A stretch of DNA of 64,000 nucleotides from positions 372,001-436,000 of the forward strand of contig JAYQSQ010000010.1 of the NCBI GenBank assembly GCA_038146985.1, in the 5' to 3' direction. Below, in pieces: positions 18,435 to 26,825 of the stretch; positions within the stretch are counted from its first letter, which is position 1; every line of letters starts with the position of its first letter. The notes beneath the pieces are model-generated. The model ran no database searches. It had not been told where the DNA came from and saw nothing but the letters and a program-made list of their open reading frames with translations. Position numbers and translations under genes: made by a program. The stretch comes from JADHLJ01 sp038146985. GTDB taxonomy: Bacteria > Pseudomonadota > Alphaproteobacteria > Thalassobaculales > Thalassobaculaceae.

Positions 18435-19838
18435 CTACATGGTCACGATCTTTCCCGGGTTCATGATGTTGTCCGGGTCGAACGCGGTTTTGAGCGAGCG
18501 CATCAGGGCGAGCGCCTCGCCGTGTTCGGCCTGCAGGAAGCCCATCTTGCCGTAGCCGACCCCGTGCTCGCCGGTACAGGTGCCGCCCATGGCGAGTGCC
18601 CGCATCACCATGCGGTCGGAATGGGCCTGGGCCTCGGCAAGCTCATCCTCGTTCGCGGTATCGACGAGATAGACCAGATGGAAATTGCCGTCGCCCACAT
18701 GGCCGACCAGCGGCGCGGTGAGGCTGGTGGTCGCCAGATCCGCCTTGGTCTCGTTGATGCACTCGGCAAGCCGGGAGACCGGAACGCAAACGTCCGTCGG
18801 CCAGCCGCCGCAGCCCGGCCGCAGCGACAGGGCCGCGTAATAGGCATCGTGCCTTGCCTGCCACAGCTTGTTGCGGTCTTCCATCCGTGCGGTCCACTGG
18901 AAGGCCGAGCCGCCCAGATCCTCGGCGATCGCCTGGACGCTCCGGGCCTGCTCGGCGGCGCTGGCTTCGGTGCCGTGAAACTCGAAGAACAAGGTGGGCT
19001 TGGCCTCGTAGCCTTCGAGCTTGGAATAGGCGATGCAGGCCCCCATCTGCACGTCGTCCAGCAATTCCATGCGCGCCACCGGAATGCCCGACTGGACCGT
19101 GAGGATCGAGGTGTTGACGGCGCCTTCCAGATCCTCGAACTGGCAGACCGCCGAGGTGATGGCCTCGGGGATGCCGTGGACCTTCAAGGTCACCTCGGTG
19201 ATCACCCCAAGCGTGCCCTCGGAGCCGACGAACAGGCGGGTGAGGTCATAGCCCGCTGAGGACTTTCTGGATCGTCGCGCGGTTTTGACCACCCGGCCGT
19301 CGGCGGTCACCACGGTCAGCGACAGGACATTCTCGCGCATGGTGCCATAGCGCACCGCGTTGGTGCCGGACGCCCGGGTCGCCGCCATGCCGCCGAGCGA
19401 AGCGTCCGCGCCGGGATCGATTGGAAAGAACAGACCCGTATCGCGCAGGTATTCGTTGAGCTGCTTGCGGGTCACGCCGGCTTGGACCCGGACGTCGAGA
19501 TCCTCGGGATTGACCTCCAGGATCTTGTTCATCTCGGAAACATCGATGCAAAGGCCGCCGCGCAGCGCCGCGACATGCCCTTCCAATGACGTGCCCACAC
19601 CGAAAGGGATGATCGGGAACTTGTACGCGGCGCAGGTCTTCACGGCGTCGGCCACCTCGTCCGTCGAGCGGACGAACAGGACCGCGTCGGGCGGCATCGA
19701 CGCGTGGTAGCTCTCGTCCTTGCCGTGACGGTCGCGGATCGCGTCGGAGGTCGTGAGTTGGTCGCCGAACCGTTGTTTCAGGACGCCGAGCACGGTGTCG
19801 CGGAGGGTCGGATCGGACGGCTGGACGTTGACCTGCAT
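18435..19838 (-). CDS. FAD-linked oxidase (D-lactate dehydrogenase / GlcD-like)
   Basis: This 467-residue flavoprotein oxidises a 2-hydroxy acid, most likely D-lactate or a relative. The FAD-binding PCMH domain shows FPIIPFGVGTSLEGH, DLDVRVQAGVTRKQLNEYL, DPGADASLGGMAATRASGTNAVRYG and FVGSEGTLGVITE. The C-terminal cap has PLVGHVGDGNFHLVY (metal/substrate His) and GTCTGEHGVGYGKMGFL. It lacks the C-terminal iron-sulfur domain of larger D-lactate dehydrogenases. The ATG at 19838 follows a GGAG site; a GTG four codons upstream (19850) is possible. It is the only gene of its unit, and no glcE or glcF is adjacent. Confidence 0.88.
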   Translation of the reverse strand: MQVNVQPSDPTLRDTVLGVLKQRFGDQLTTSDAIRDRHGKDESYHASMPPDAVLFVRSTDEVADAVKTCAAYKFPIIPFGVGTSLEGHVAALRGGLCIDVSEMNKILEVNPEDLDVRVQAGVTRKQLNEYLRDTGLFFPIDPGADASLGGMAATRASGTNAVRYGTMRENVLSLTVVTADGRVVKTARRSRKSSAGYDLTRLFVGSEGTLGVITEVTLKVHGIPEAITSAVCQFEDLEGAVNTSILTVQSGIPVARMELLDDVQMGACIAYSKLEGYEAKPTLFFEFHGTEASAAEQARSVQAIAEDLGGSAFQWTARMEDRNKLWQARHDAYYAALSLRPGCGGWPTDVCVPVSRLAECINETKADLATTSLTAPLVGHVGDGNFHLVYLVDTANEDELAEAQAHSDRMVMRALAMGGTCTGEHGVGYGKMGFLQAEHGEALALMRSLKTAFDPDNIMNPGKIVTM

Positions 19839-20209
19839 TGGTGGCTCCACATGACGCGCGTGTTGGGGGCGCCACCCTAGAGCATATCGTCTCTTGACGC
19901 GATGACATCGTGATCACGTTAGGAAATGTGACCTGTCGTGACCTCCGGATCGGGAAGCCGAGAGGGTCTTCCAGCAGGAAAGATGCCTCGCGGCGGGGGA
20001 TTGTTTCCTGGAGAGAATAGTGTGTTTATTTGGTGGGCCGTATGAAAAAGTCGTGGACATCAACTATTCACTGTGGAGATATGGTGGAGTTGGATTGGCG
20101 TGCGGTCGAGATTGAAGACGAATGACCGTGCGGAAATTGTTCATTTACGATTTGTTAAACCTTTTCATTCAAATGTCGCGATTCGTGTATCTAGGCTCGG
20201 AGAATTCCG
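19839..20209. other. Intergenic region between divergent FAD oxidase and PilZ genes
   Basis: No gene is seen in these 371 bases. Two small overlapping palindromes, CGATGACATCG (19900-19910) and GTGATCAC (19910-19917), sit about 60-80 bases upstream of the oxidase start and could be an operator, though this is weak. The part nearest the PilZ gene (about 20030-20200) is AT-richer and probably holds its promoter, but no good -35/-10 pair stands out. Confidence 0.4.
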
Positions 20210-20551
20210 ATGTGGGCGTCCCTCAAATCTGCGTTCGCGCCGGTTGAAAAACGTCAGGCCGTCCGGCGAGAAGCGCTGGCCGGATTGGTCTGGATCGACA
20301 GCCGGTCCTATCCGCTGGTCAACTGGAGCGCCACCGGGGTTCTGATCTCGGGCCATGGCGATCACCTCGCCAAGGGCCAGCGTTTCAAGCTCAGGGTCGA
20401 TGTGAAGGACGGCTCCGACGCCATTTCCTTCGGGTGCGAGGCGGTCGTGGTCCGCAAGCAGGGCGACAAGCTCGCGGCGCAGTTCCTCACGATTGACAGG
20501 AACGTCAAAGCGCGGATTCACAAGTACTTTGGCCGGCGTGCCGGTCCGTGA
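20210..20551 (+). CDS. PilZ-domain protein
   Basis: This 113-residue protein consists of little more than a PilZ domain, the usual c-di-GMP receptor module. The N-terminal RQAVRREAL gives the Arg-rich RxxxR motif (about residues 15-20), and NWSATGVLIS (about 38-47) fits the (D/N)xSxxG motif. The rest forms alternating strands typical of the beta-barrel. A GGAG site lies just upstream of the ATG. It stands alone, so its output (motility, polysaccharide or other) cannot be told. Confidence 0.75.
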   Translation: MWASLKSAFAPVEKRQAVRREALAGLVWIDSRSYPLVNWSATGVLISGHGDHLAKGQRFKLRVDVKDGSDAISFGCEAVVVRKQGDKLAAQFLTIDRNVKARIHKYFGRRAGP

Positions 20552-20757
20552 TATCCGCTTTTGCGGGGCCGGGTTTGCCCATCCCGTCGACGCCGGACCG
20601 GTAGGCCGATAATCAGGCATGTATGTTCTTTCGGTGTTTCCGCCGACGGTACATGGTTTTCTTCTGGCGCCGGACCAGCGGTCCGGGGCCTGTTGACCCG
20701 CGGCGCCACAATCTTCAGAGTCTGCCGTTCGACCGGATCTGTTGACGGGTCAGTGAC

Positions 20758-21498
20758 GTGAGTATCTGGGGAAAAATCATCGGCGGCGCGGCCGGCCTCG
20801 CGTTGGGCGGGCCGATTGGCGCGCTGCTCGGCGCCGTGGCCGGTCATGCCGTGGACAAGATGACCGCCGACGATGCCGGGGCGCCGATCGACGAGGAGGC
20901 GGCGACCCGCAAGGTCGCCTTCACGATCGGGGTGATCGTGCTTTCCGCCAAGATGGCGAAGGCCGACGGTGTGGTGACCCGGGACGAGATCGCGGCGTTC
21001 CGCGAAGTCTTTCATGTCCCCGCCGATGAGACCCGCAATGTCGGGCGGGTCTGGGATCTGGCGCGCAAGGATGTCGCCGGGTTCGAGATCTATGCCCAGC
21101 AGATCTCCAAGCTTTTCAATCCGGGCTCGCCGGTTCTCGAGGAGCTTCTGGGCAGCCTGCTGCATATCGCCAAGGCCGATGGCGTCGTGCACGAGAACGA
21201 GATCGCCTATCTGCGGCGGGTGGCGGAGATTTTCGGGCTGGAAGAGCTCGCTTTTCAGCGTTTGCTGTCGGTGCACGGCGCTCGGTCCGGCGATGACCCG
21301 TATGGCGTTCTCGGCGTGGAACCCGGCGCCAGCGACGAGGCGGTCAAGGCGGCCTACCGCAAGCTGATCCGGGAGAACCATCCCGACCGGCTGATCGCCG
21401 AGGGCATGCCCGAAGAGTTCGTCCGCCAGGCCAATGAGAAAATGGCCGCGATCAACGCCGCCTATGACGTGGTCAGCAAGGCGCGCGGGATGAATTGA
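20758..21498 (+). CDS. TerB/J-domain co-chaperone (DjlA-like)
   Basis: This 246-residue protein has a glycine-rich hydrophobic N-terminal helix (IIGGAAGLALGGPIGALLG, residues about 7-25), an acidic helical TerB domain (about 50-175) and a C-terminal J domain. The J domain begins DPYGVLGVEPGASDEAVK and has the HPD tripeptide at about 208-210, needed to stimulate DnaK. This order matches DjlA, a membrane-anchored co-chaperone. The start is a GTG, and a good ribosome site is not obvious. It ends 114 bases before imuB and has the same strand, but imuB has its own promoter. Confidence 0.85.
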   Translation: MSIWGKIIGGAAGLALGGPIGALLGAVAGHAVDKMTADDAGAPIDEEAATRKVAFTIGVIVLSAKMAKADGVVTRDEIAAFREVFHVPADETRNVGRVWDLARKDVAGFEIYAQQISKLFNPGSPVLEELLGSLLHIAKADGVVHENEIAYLRRVAEIFGLEELAFQRLLSVHGARSGDDPYGVLGVEPGASDEAVKAAYRKLIRENHPDRLIAEGMPEEFVRQANEKMAAINAAYDVVSKARGMN

Positions 21499-21577
21499 TG
21501 CCGTGCGGTGTGGCGGTGCAGTGTCTCTCGGGACTCATCGCGAACGGGTGGAACGCCTCGCCGCGCTTCGAACAAGC

Positions 21578-21631
21578 TTGTGTGGCCAATCGATGTCGGC
21601 TATACAGGCAGAATGAGAACAAATCATGAAC
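21578..21631 (+). promoter_or_regulatory. imuB promoter with LexA-type operator
   Basis: A -35-like TTGTGT (21578-21583) and a -10-like TATACA (21601-21606) are separated by exactly 17 bases. Directly downstream, GAACAAATCATGAAC (21617-21631) matches the alphaproteobacterial LexA box, the direct repeat GTTC-N7-GTTC read on the other strand. The expected transcription start is near 21613, the first base of the imuB ATG. The box therefore covers the first codons, and the mRNA may be leaderless. This is motif evidence only. Confidence 0.65.
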
Positions 21632-23214
21632 ATATAAAAAGGCCTCGGCGCATCCTGCATCTCTGGCTGCCCTATCTTTCGGTTGAACGATATCGGCGGG
21701 AGGTGGGGCGGAAGGATGAGGAACGGGCGCTGGTGCTGGCGCGGGATGAGCATGGCCGGCGCGTGATCGCCGCCGCCTGTCCCCTGGCGTCCTCGTCGGG
21801 GATTGCGATCGGCCGGTCGGTCGCCGACGCGCTGACGCTGGTGCCGGACCTGCTGGTGGTCGCGGCCGATCCGGCGGCGGACCGGTCGGCGCTCGAAAGG
21901 GTGGCGGACTGGTGCGGGCGCTATACGCCCCTGGTTGCGGTCGACCCGGCGGGCGGCGAGATCGGGGACGGCGGGCTTTGGTTCGATATCACGGGCTGCG
22001 CGTATCTGTTCGGCGGCGAGGCGGCGTTGATGAAGGATCTGGTGATCCGGCTGGCTGGACAGGGGTGGAGCGCCCGGGCGGCGATTGCCGACACGCCGGG
22101 TGCCGCCTGGGCGGTGGCGCGCTTCGGTGACCGGACGGCTCGGGTCATCGCTCCCGGTGACCAGAGGGCGGCGATCGCGCGGCTGCCGCTGGCCGCCTTG
22201 CGTCTGCCGGCGGCGGCGGTGGAGGGGTTGGAGCGGGTCGGCCTGCGCCGGATAGAGGCTTTGATCCCGGTCGCCCGTTCGCCGCTGACCGCGCGGTTCG
22301 GGCCGGCGGTGGCGCTGCGCCTGGATCAGGCCTTGGGCCTGGCGCCGGAGCCGGTCTCGCCCCGGGCACCGGTGTACCCGCACCGGGTCCGCCTCGCCTT
22401 GCCGGAGCCGATCGCCACGACCGAGAATATCTCCTTGGCCAGCCGGCGTCTGCTGGCGCGTCTTCTGGAACGCCTGGAGCGCGAGCATCGCGGCGTGCGC
22501 CGCCTGCGCCTGTCGTTCTACCGGGTCGACGGCACGGTGCGGTGCCTCACCGTCGGCACCAGCCGGCCGAGCCGGGACGCCGCCGCCCTCTACCGTTTGC
22601 TGGCCGAGCATTTCGACAAGCTTGATCCGGGCTTCGGCATCGATGTCGTAACTCTCGAGGCGCTGGAGCTTGAAGCCGCGGCCCTGGCGCAGACCGGGCT
22701 GGAAGACGGCTCCAGGCAGGGCGCCGCCATCGCCGTCGGTGATCTCGCCGACCGGCTGGTTAACCGGCTGGGCGCCGGGGCGATCACCCGGCCAGAGCCC
22801 CGCGAAAGCCATCTGCCGGAACGGGCCGAGGCCCTGGTGCCGGTGGTTCTCTCCCGTGGAGTGGAGCGGAGCAACTGGGGACCGGAGGATGGGGCCCCGG
22901 GGCTTTCGGGTATCACGCCGGGGCCGAGCCGCCCGGCTCGGATCTTGCGGCGCCCCGAACCTGTCGAAGCGACGGCTTTGCTGCCGGATCATCCGCCCGC
23001 CCGATTCCGCTGGCGCGGCGCCGAGGTGCGGGTCGGCCGGGCAAGCGGCCCGGAGCGCCTGGCGCCGGAATGGTGGCGCGATCAGGCGCGGCATGCCACC
23101 CGGGATTATTTCCGGGTCGAGGATATCGAGGGCCGGCGCTATTGGCTGTTCCGTGAGGGGCTTGCCGAGCGCGGCGAAGCGCCGGTCTGGTACCTGCACG
23201 GGTTGTTTTCCTGA
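21613..23214 (+). CDS. imuB: ImuB, Y-family DNA polymerase-like mutagenesis protein
   Basis: This 533-residue protein is the Y-family partner of DnaE2 in SOS mutagenesis. The conserved start RRILHLWLPYLSVERYRR, the palm region with VAVDPAGGEIGDGGLWFDITGCAYLFGGE, and RARAAIADTPGAAWAVARFG are family features. ImuB proteins lack the full acidic catalytic set and act as a hub that binds the clamp and DnaE2. A C-terminal domain with LPEPIATTENISLASRRLLARL follows. The ATG at 21613 lies at the predicted transcription start and its first codons carry the LexA box, so a later non-ATG start cannot be excluded. dnaE2 follows 15 bases later. No imuA is upstream. Confidence 0.88.
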   Translation: MRTNHEHIKRPRRILHLWLPYLSVERYRREVGRKDEERALVLARDEHGRRVIAAACPLASSSGIAIGRSVADALTLVPDLLVVAADPAADRSALERVADWCGRYTPLVAVDPAGGEIGDGGLWFDITGCAYLFGGEAALMKDLVIRLAGQGWSARAAIADTPGAAWAVARFGDRTARVIAPGDQRAAIARLPLAALRLPAAAVEGLERVGLRRIEALIPVARSPLTARFGPAVALRLDQALGLAPEPVSPRAPVYPHRVRLALPEPIATTENISLASRRLLARLLERLEREHRGVRRLRLSFYRVDGTVRCLTVGTSRPSRDAAALYRLLAEHFDKLDPGFGIDVVTLEALELEAAALAQTGLEDGSRQGAAIAVGDLADRLVNRLGAGAITRPEPRESHLPERAEALVPVVLSRGVERSNWGPEDGAPGLSGITPGPSRPARILRRPEPVEATALLPDHPPARFRWRGAEVRVGRASGPERLAPEWWRDQARHATRDYFRVEDIEGRRYWLFREGLAERGEAPVWYLHGLFS

Positions 23215-23229
23215 TCGGCGGAGAAAGTC

Positions 23230-26200
23230 GTGGCCGATTACGCGGAACTCCAGGTCACCAGCAACTTCAGCTTCCTGCGCGGCGGGGCGCATCCCGAGGA
23301 ACTGGTCGAGACCGCCGCCGCGCTCGGCCATCGGGCGATTGCGATCACCGACATCAATACGCTTGCCGGCGTGGTTCGTGCCCATACCGCCGCCAAGGCC
23401 GCCGGCATCCGGGTGATCATCGGCGCCCGCCTCGATCTTGAGGACGGCGCCAGCCTGCTGTGCCTGCCGTGCGACCGGGCGGCCTATGGCCGGCTCACCC
23501 GGCTGCTGACCCTGGGCAAGCGCCGGGCCAGCAAGGCGGAATGCCGGCTGACCCGCGCCGATGTGCTGACCCATGCCGAGGGGCAGATTCTCATTGTCCT
23601 GCCCCCCGATGAGGTGGGGGAGTGGGGTGGTGAAACCGGAGAACATTTGCCGGCAAGACCCTTCGAGACGGCGCAAGGGCGCCTCCTCAGGGTGAGTGGA
23701 CCAAGTAAGGGGACTCACCCTGAGGAGGCGGCGAAGCCGGCGTCTCGAAGGGCCTTGTTCGCCGATGACCTCACAGACTGGGCGGCCCGCTTGCCCGGAT
23801 CGGTCTATCTCGCCGCCTCGGTGCATTACCGGGGCGGGGACAAGGCACGGCTCAAACATCTCGCGGCTCTGGCGGAGCGGGCCGGGGCCCCGCTGGTGGC
23901 CACCAACGACGTTCTCTATCACATCCCCGAGCGCCGGCCTTTGCAGGATGTGCTGACCTGCATCCGGGAGCATTGCACGATCCGGTCCGCCGGTTTCCGC
24001 CTCGGCGCCAATGCCGAGCGCTATCTGAAACCGCCGGCGGAGATGGCGCGGCTGTTCCGGGATCATCCGGATGCGGTTCACCGTACCGTCGAGATCGCCG
24101 GGCGCTGCCGGTTTTCGCTGGATGATCTGCGCTATGAATATCCCGACGCGCTGGCCGGGCCGGGACGCACGGTCCAGGAGGAGCTGGAATACCGGACCTG
24201 GCTGGGTGCCGAGGAGAGGTATCCGCGCTCGGCCCATCCGGACGGCCTGCCCGGCGAGGTACGCGCGCAGCTTGAGCATGAACTGGCGCTGATCGCCAAG
24301 CTCGATTACGCGCCGTATTTCCTGACCGTCTACGACATGGTCCGTTTCGCGCGTCGCGGGAGCATCCTGTGTCAGGGTCGGGGATCGGCGGCGAATTCCG
24401 CGGTCTGCTACTGCCTCGGCATCACCGCCGTCGATCCGGCCCGCTCCGACCTGCTGTTCGAGCGTTTCATCAGCGAGGAGCAGGGCGAGCCGCCGGATAT
24501 CGACGTCGATTTCGAGCACGAGCGCCGCGAAGAGGTGATCCAGCATGTCTACGCCACCTACGGCCGGGAGCGGGCGGGGCTGGCGGCGACGGTGATCAGC
24601 TACCGGGCGCGCAGCGCGGTGCGCGAGGTCGGCAAGGCGATGGGACTGTCGGCCGATGTGGTGGGCGCGCTGGCCGGCCAGGTCTGGGGCTGGCACGGCG
24701 ACGGCGTCGACGACGCGCGGGTGCGCGAGATCGGCCTCGATCCCGGCGACCGCACCCTCCGGCTGACCCTGGATCTGACACGCCAGTTGATCGGGTTCCC
24801 CCGCCACCTCTCCCAGCATGTCGGCGGCTTCGTCATCACCCGGGGGCGGCTGGACGAGCTGGTGCCGATCGAGAACGCGGCGATGGAGGACCGCACGGTG
24901 ATCGAATGGGACAAGGACGATCTGGATGCGCTCGGCATCCTGAAGGTCGATGTCCTGGCGCTGGGCATGCTGACCTGCGTGCGCAAGGGCTTCGAGCTGA
25001 TCCGCCGGCACCATGGTCTTGACCTGGATCTCGCCACCGTGCCGCCCGAAGACCCGGCGGTATACGACATGCTGTGCAAGGGCGACTCGCTGGGCGTGTT
25101 CCAGGTCGAGAGCCGGGCCCAGATGGCGATGCTGCCTCGCCTGCGGCCGCGCAGCTTCTATGATCTGGTGATCGAGGTGGCGATCGTGCGTCCGGGCCCG
25201 ATCCAGGGCGACATGGTCCATCCCTATCTCCGCCGCCGCAACGGTGACGAGCCGGTTGACTTCCCCTCCGAGGAGTTGCGCTCGGTGCTCGGCAAGACCC
25301 TGGGCGTGCCGCTGTTCCAGGAACAGGCGATGAAGATCGCCATCGTCGCCGCCGGCTTCACCCCATCCGAGGCCGATCAGTTGCGCCGGGCCATGGCGAC
25401 CTTCAAGAAGACCGGCCGGATCGGGCTGTTCCAGGCCAAGATGATCGACGGCATGGTCGAGCGCGGCTACGAGCGCGACTTCGCCGAACGCTGCTTCAAG
25501 CAGATCGAGGGGTTCGGCAACTACGGCTTTCCCGAGAGTCATGCCGCCAGTTTCGCGCTGTTGGTCTATGTCTCGAGCTGGATGAAATGCCATATGCCCG
25601 CCGCCTTCGCCGCGGCATTGCTGAATTCCCAGCCCATGGGCTTCTACGCGCCGGCCCAGATCGTCCGGGACGCCCGCGAGCATGGGGTGACGGTACTGCC
25701 GCCGGATGTGAACCGGATCGGCTGGGACTGCGATCTGGAGCGGACCGAAGGCGGTGCGCCGGCCCTCCGGCTGGGTCTGAGACAGATCAAGGGACTAAAG
25801 GAAGAGGACGCCCACCGCATCGCCGGGATGCGAGGCTCAGGCATCGGGACGCGGGACTATGCCGATCCGCGCGACCTGATGCGCCGGGCCGGGATCGGCG
25901 CGCCGGTTCTGGAGGCGCTGGCCAGGGGGGACGCGTTCGGCTCCATGGGGCTGTCCCGGCGCCAGGCCTTTTGGGCGGTGCGCGGGCTGGCGGTCGGAAC
26001 GCCAGAGCCGGCGCGCGCCGGGGACGCGGGCCTGCCGCTGTTTCTCGCCGCCGAGGCCCGGTCCGGCGAGGCGGTGCCCCGGCACGAGCCGGCGGTGACG
26101 CTGCCGGTGGCGCCGCTCGGCGAGGAAGTGGTCGACGACTACAGCGCGCTCCGGCTGTCGCTGAAGGCGCATCCCGTGGCGCTGCTGCGCCGGGGTCTCG

Positions 26201-26730
26201 ATGAAGACGGGCGCCAGACCTGCGCCCAGTTGGAAAAACAGCGCGACGGCTATCGTGTCCGGCTCGCCGGCCTGGTCCTGGTGCGCCAGCGCCCTGGCAC
26301 CGCCAAGGGTGTGATCTTCATCACCCTGGAGGATGAGACCGGGATCGCGAATCTGGTGGTCTGGGCCGATACCTTCGAGACGTTCCGGCGCATCGTGATG
26401 ACCGCCAAGCTGCTCGGGGTGACCGGACGGGTGCAGCGCGAGGGCCAGGTGATCCACGTGGTGGTCGAGCATCTGGAGGATCTCACCGGGCGTCTCGCCC
26501 AACTGACCGAGGGCGGGCTGGACGAGACCGGCTTCGCCGGTGCGATCGCCAATGCCGACGAAGTCCGCCGGCCAGGCCGCGATCCAAGAGAGCCCGAGGG
26601 CCGCTCCGCCCGCCCGCAACCGCCCCGCCCCGGCGCGCGGGCCAAACCCTTGCCGGCGCCACAGCCGGCGCGGACCCATCCTCGCAACATGCGCGCCGGC
26701 CTGCGCGTGGTCAGCCGGGATTTTCATTGA
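23230..26730 (+). CDS. dnaE2: Error-prone DNA polymerase DnaE2 (ImuC)
   Basis: This 1166-residue C-family polymerase carries out error-prone lesion bypass with ImuB. The N-terminal PHP domain starts YAELQVTSNFSFLRGGAHPEEL. The polymerase palm has PDIDVDFEHERREEV, with the catalytic Asp pair at about 423 and 425. The finger/HhH region carries GFGNYGFPESHAASFALLVY and the C-terminus has an OB-fold (GVIFITLEDETGIANLVVW). It is somewhat longer than many DnaE2 proteins. Part of the excess is an in-frame palindromic repeat coding residues about 142-176, between PHP-domain elements. The start is GTG, 15 bases after imuB, so the two are cotranscribed from the LexA-box promoter. Confidence 0.92.
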   Translation: MADYAELQVTSNFSFLRGGAHPEELVETAAALGHRAIAITDINTLAGVVRAHTAAKAAGIRVIIGARLDLEDGASLLCLPCDRAAYGRLTRLLTLGKRRASKAECRLTRADVLTHAEGQILIVLPPDEVGEWGGETGEHLPARPFETAQGRLLRVSGPSKGTHPEEAAKPASRRALFADDLTDWAARLPGSVYLAASVHYRGGDKARLKHLAALAERAGAPLVATNDVLYHIPERRPLQDVLTCIREHCTIRSAGFRLGANAERYLKPPAEMARLFRDHPDAVHRTVEIAGRCRFSLDDLRYEYPDALAGPGRTVQEELEYRTWLGAEERYPRSAHPDGLPGEVRAQLEHELALIAKLDYAPYFLTVYDMVRFARRGSILCQGRGSAANSAVCYCLGITAVDPARSDLLFERFISEEQGEPPDIDVDFEHERREEVIQHVYATYGRERAGLAATVISYRARSAVREVGKAMGLSADVVGALAGQVWGWHGDGVDDARVREIGLDPGDRTLRLTLDLTRQLIGFPRHLSQHVGGFVITRGRLDELVPIENAAMEDRTVIEWDKDDLDALGILKVDVLALGMLTCVRKGFELIRRHHGLDLDLATVPPEDPAVYDMLCKGDSLGVFQVESRAQMAMLPRLRPRSFYDLVIEVAIVRPGPIQGDMVHPYLRRRNGDEPVDFPSEELRSVLGKTLGVPLFQEQAMKIAIVAAGFTPSEADQLRRAMATFKKTGRIGLFQAKMIDGMVERGYERDFAERCFKQIEGFGNYGFPESHAASFALLVYVSSWMKCHMPAAFAAALLNSQPMGFYAPAQIVRDAREHGVTVLPPDVNRIGWDCDLERTEGGAPALRLGLRQIKGLKEEDAHRIAGMRGSGIGTRDYADPRDLMRRAGIGAPVLEALARGDAFGSMGLSRRQAFWAVRGLAVGTPEPARAGDAGLPLFLAAEARSGEAVPRHEPAVTLPVAPLGEEVVDDYSALRLSLKAHPVALLRRGLDEDGRQTCAQLEKQRDGYRVRLAGLVLVRQRPGTAKGVIFITLEDETGIANLVVWADTFETFRRIVMTAKLLGVTGRVQREGQVIHVVVEHLEDLTGRLAQLTEGGLDETGFAGAIANADEVRRPGRDPREPEGRSARPQPPRPGARAKPLPAPQPARTHPRNMRAGLRVVSRDFH
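23655..23756. repeat. Palindromic repeat element inserted in frame in dnaE2
   Basis: Two arm pairs form a long hairpin. GCCTCCTCAGGGTGAGT (23681-23697) pairs perfectly with 23713-23729, and the outer arm 23655-23670, with CCCTTCGAGACG, pairs with 23741-23756 at 15 of 16 positions. A 15-base loop and an imperfect middle separate them. The arms resemble the short dispersed palindromes common in alphaproteobacterial genomes. The 102 bases equal 34 codons and leave the dnaE2 frame open. No other copy was noticed in this window. Confidence 0.85.
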
Positions 26731-26825
26731 GCCCTGGCCGCGCGGCTCCTCGGTTGTGCCGTGCCCCCTGGTCCGCCATTCTTGAACACCTTCGGACAGG
26801 TCGGGTGAATTGGGGCGGCGGGCCG

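Noticed and set aside
19900..19917. CGATGACATCG and GTGATCAC palindromes as an operator
   Set aside because: Short palindromes occur by chance at this frequency in GC-rich DNA; kept only as a remark in the intergenic entry.
21535..25683. Very long minus-strand open frame antisense to imuB and dnaE2 (about 1380 codons)
   Set aside because: It is the complementary strand of two well-supported genes in GC-rich DNA, which commonly leaves long open antisense frames. Its translation is rich in Arg, Gly, Gln and His with no recognisable domain.
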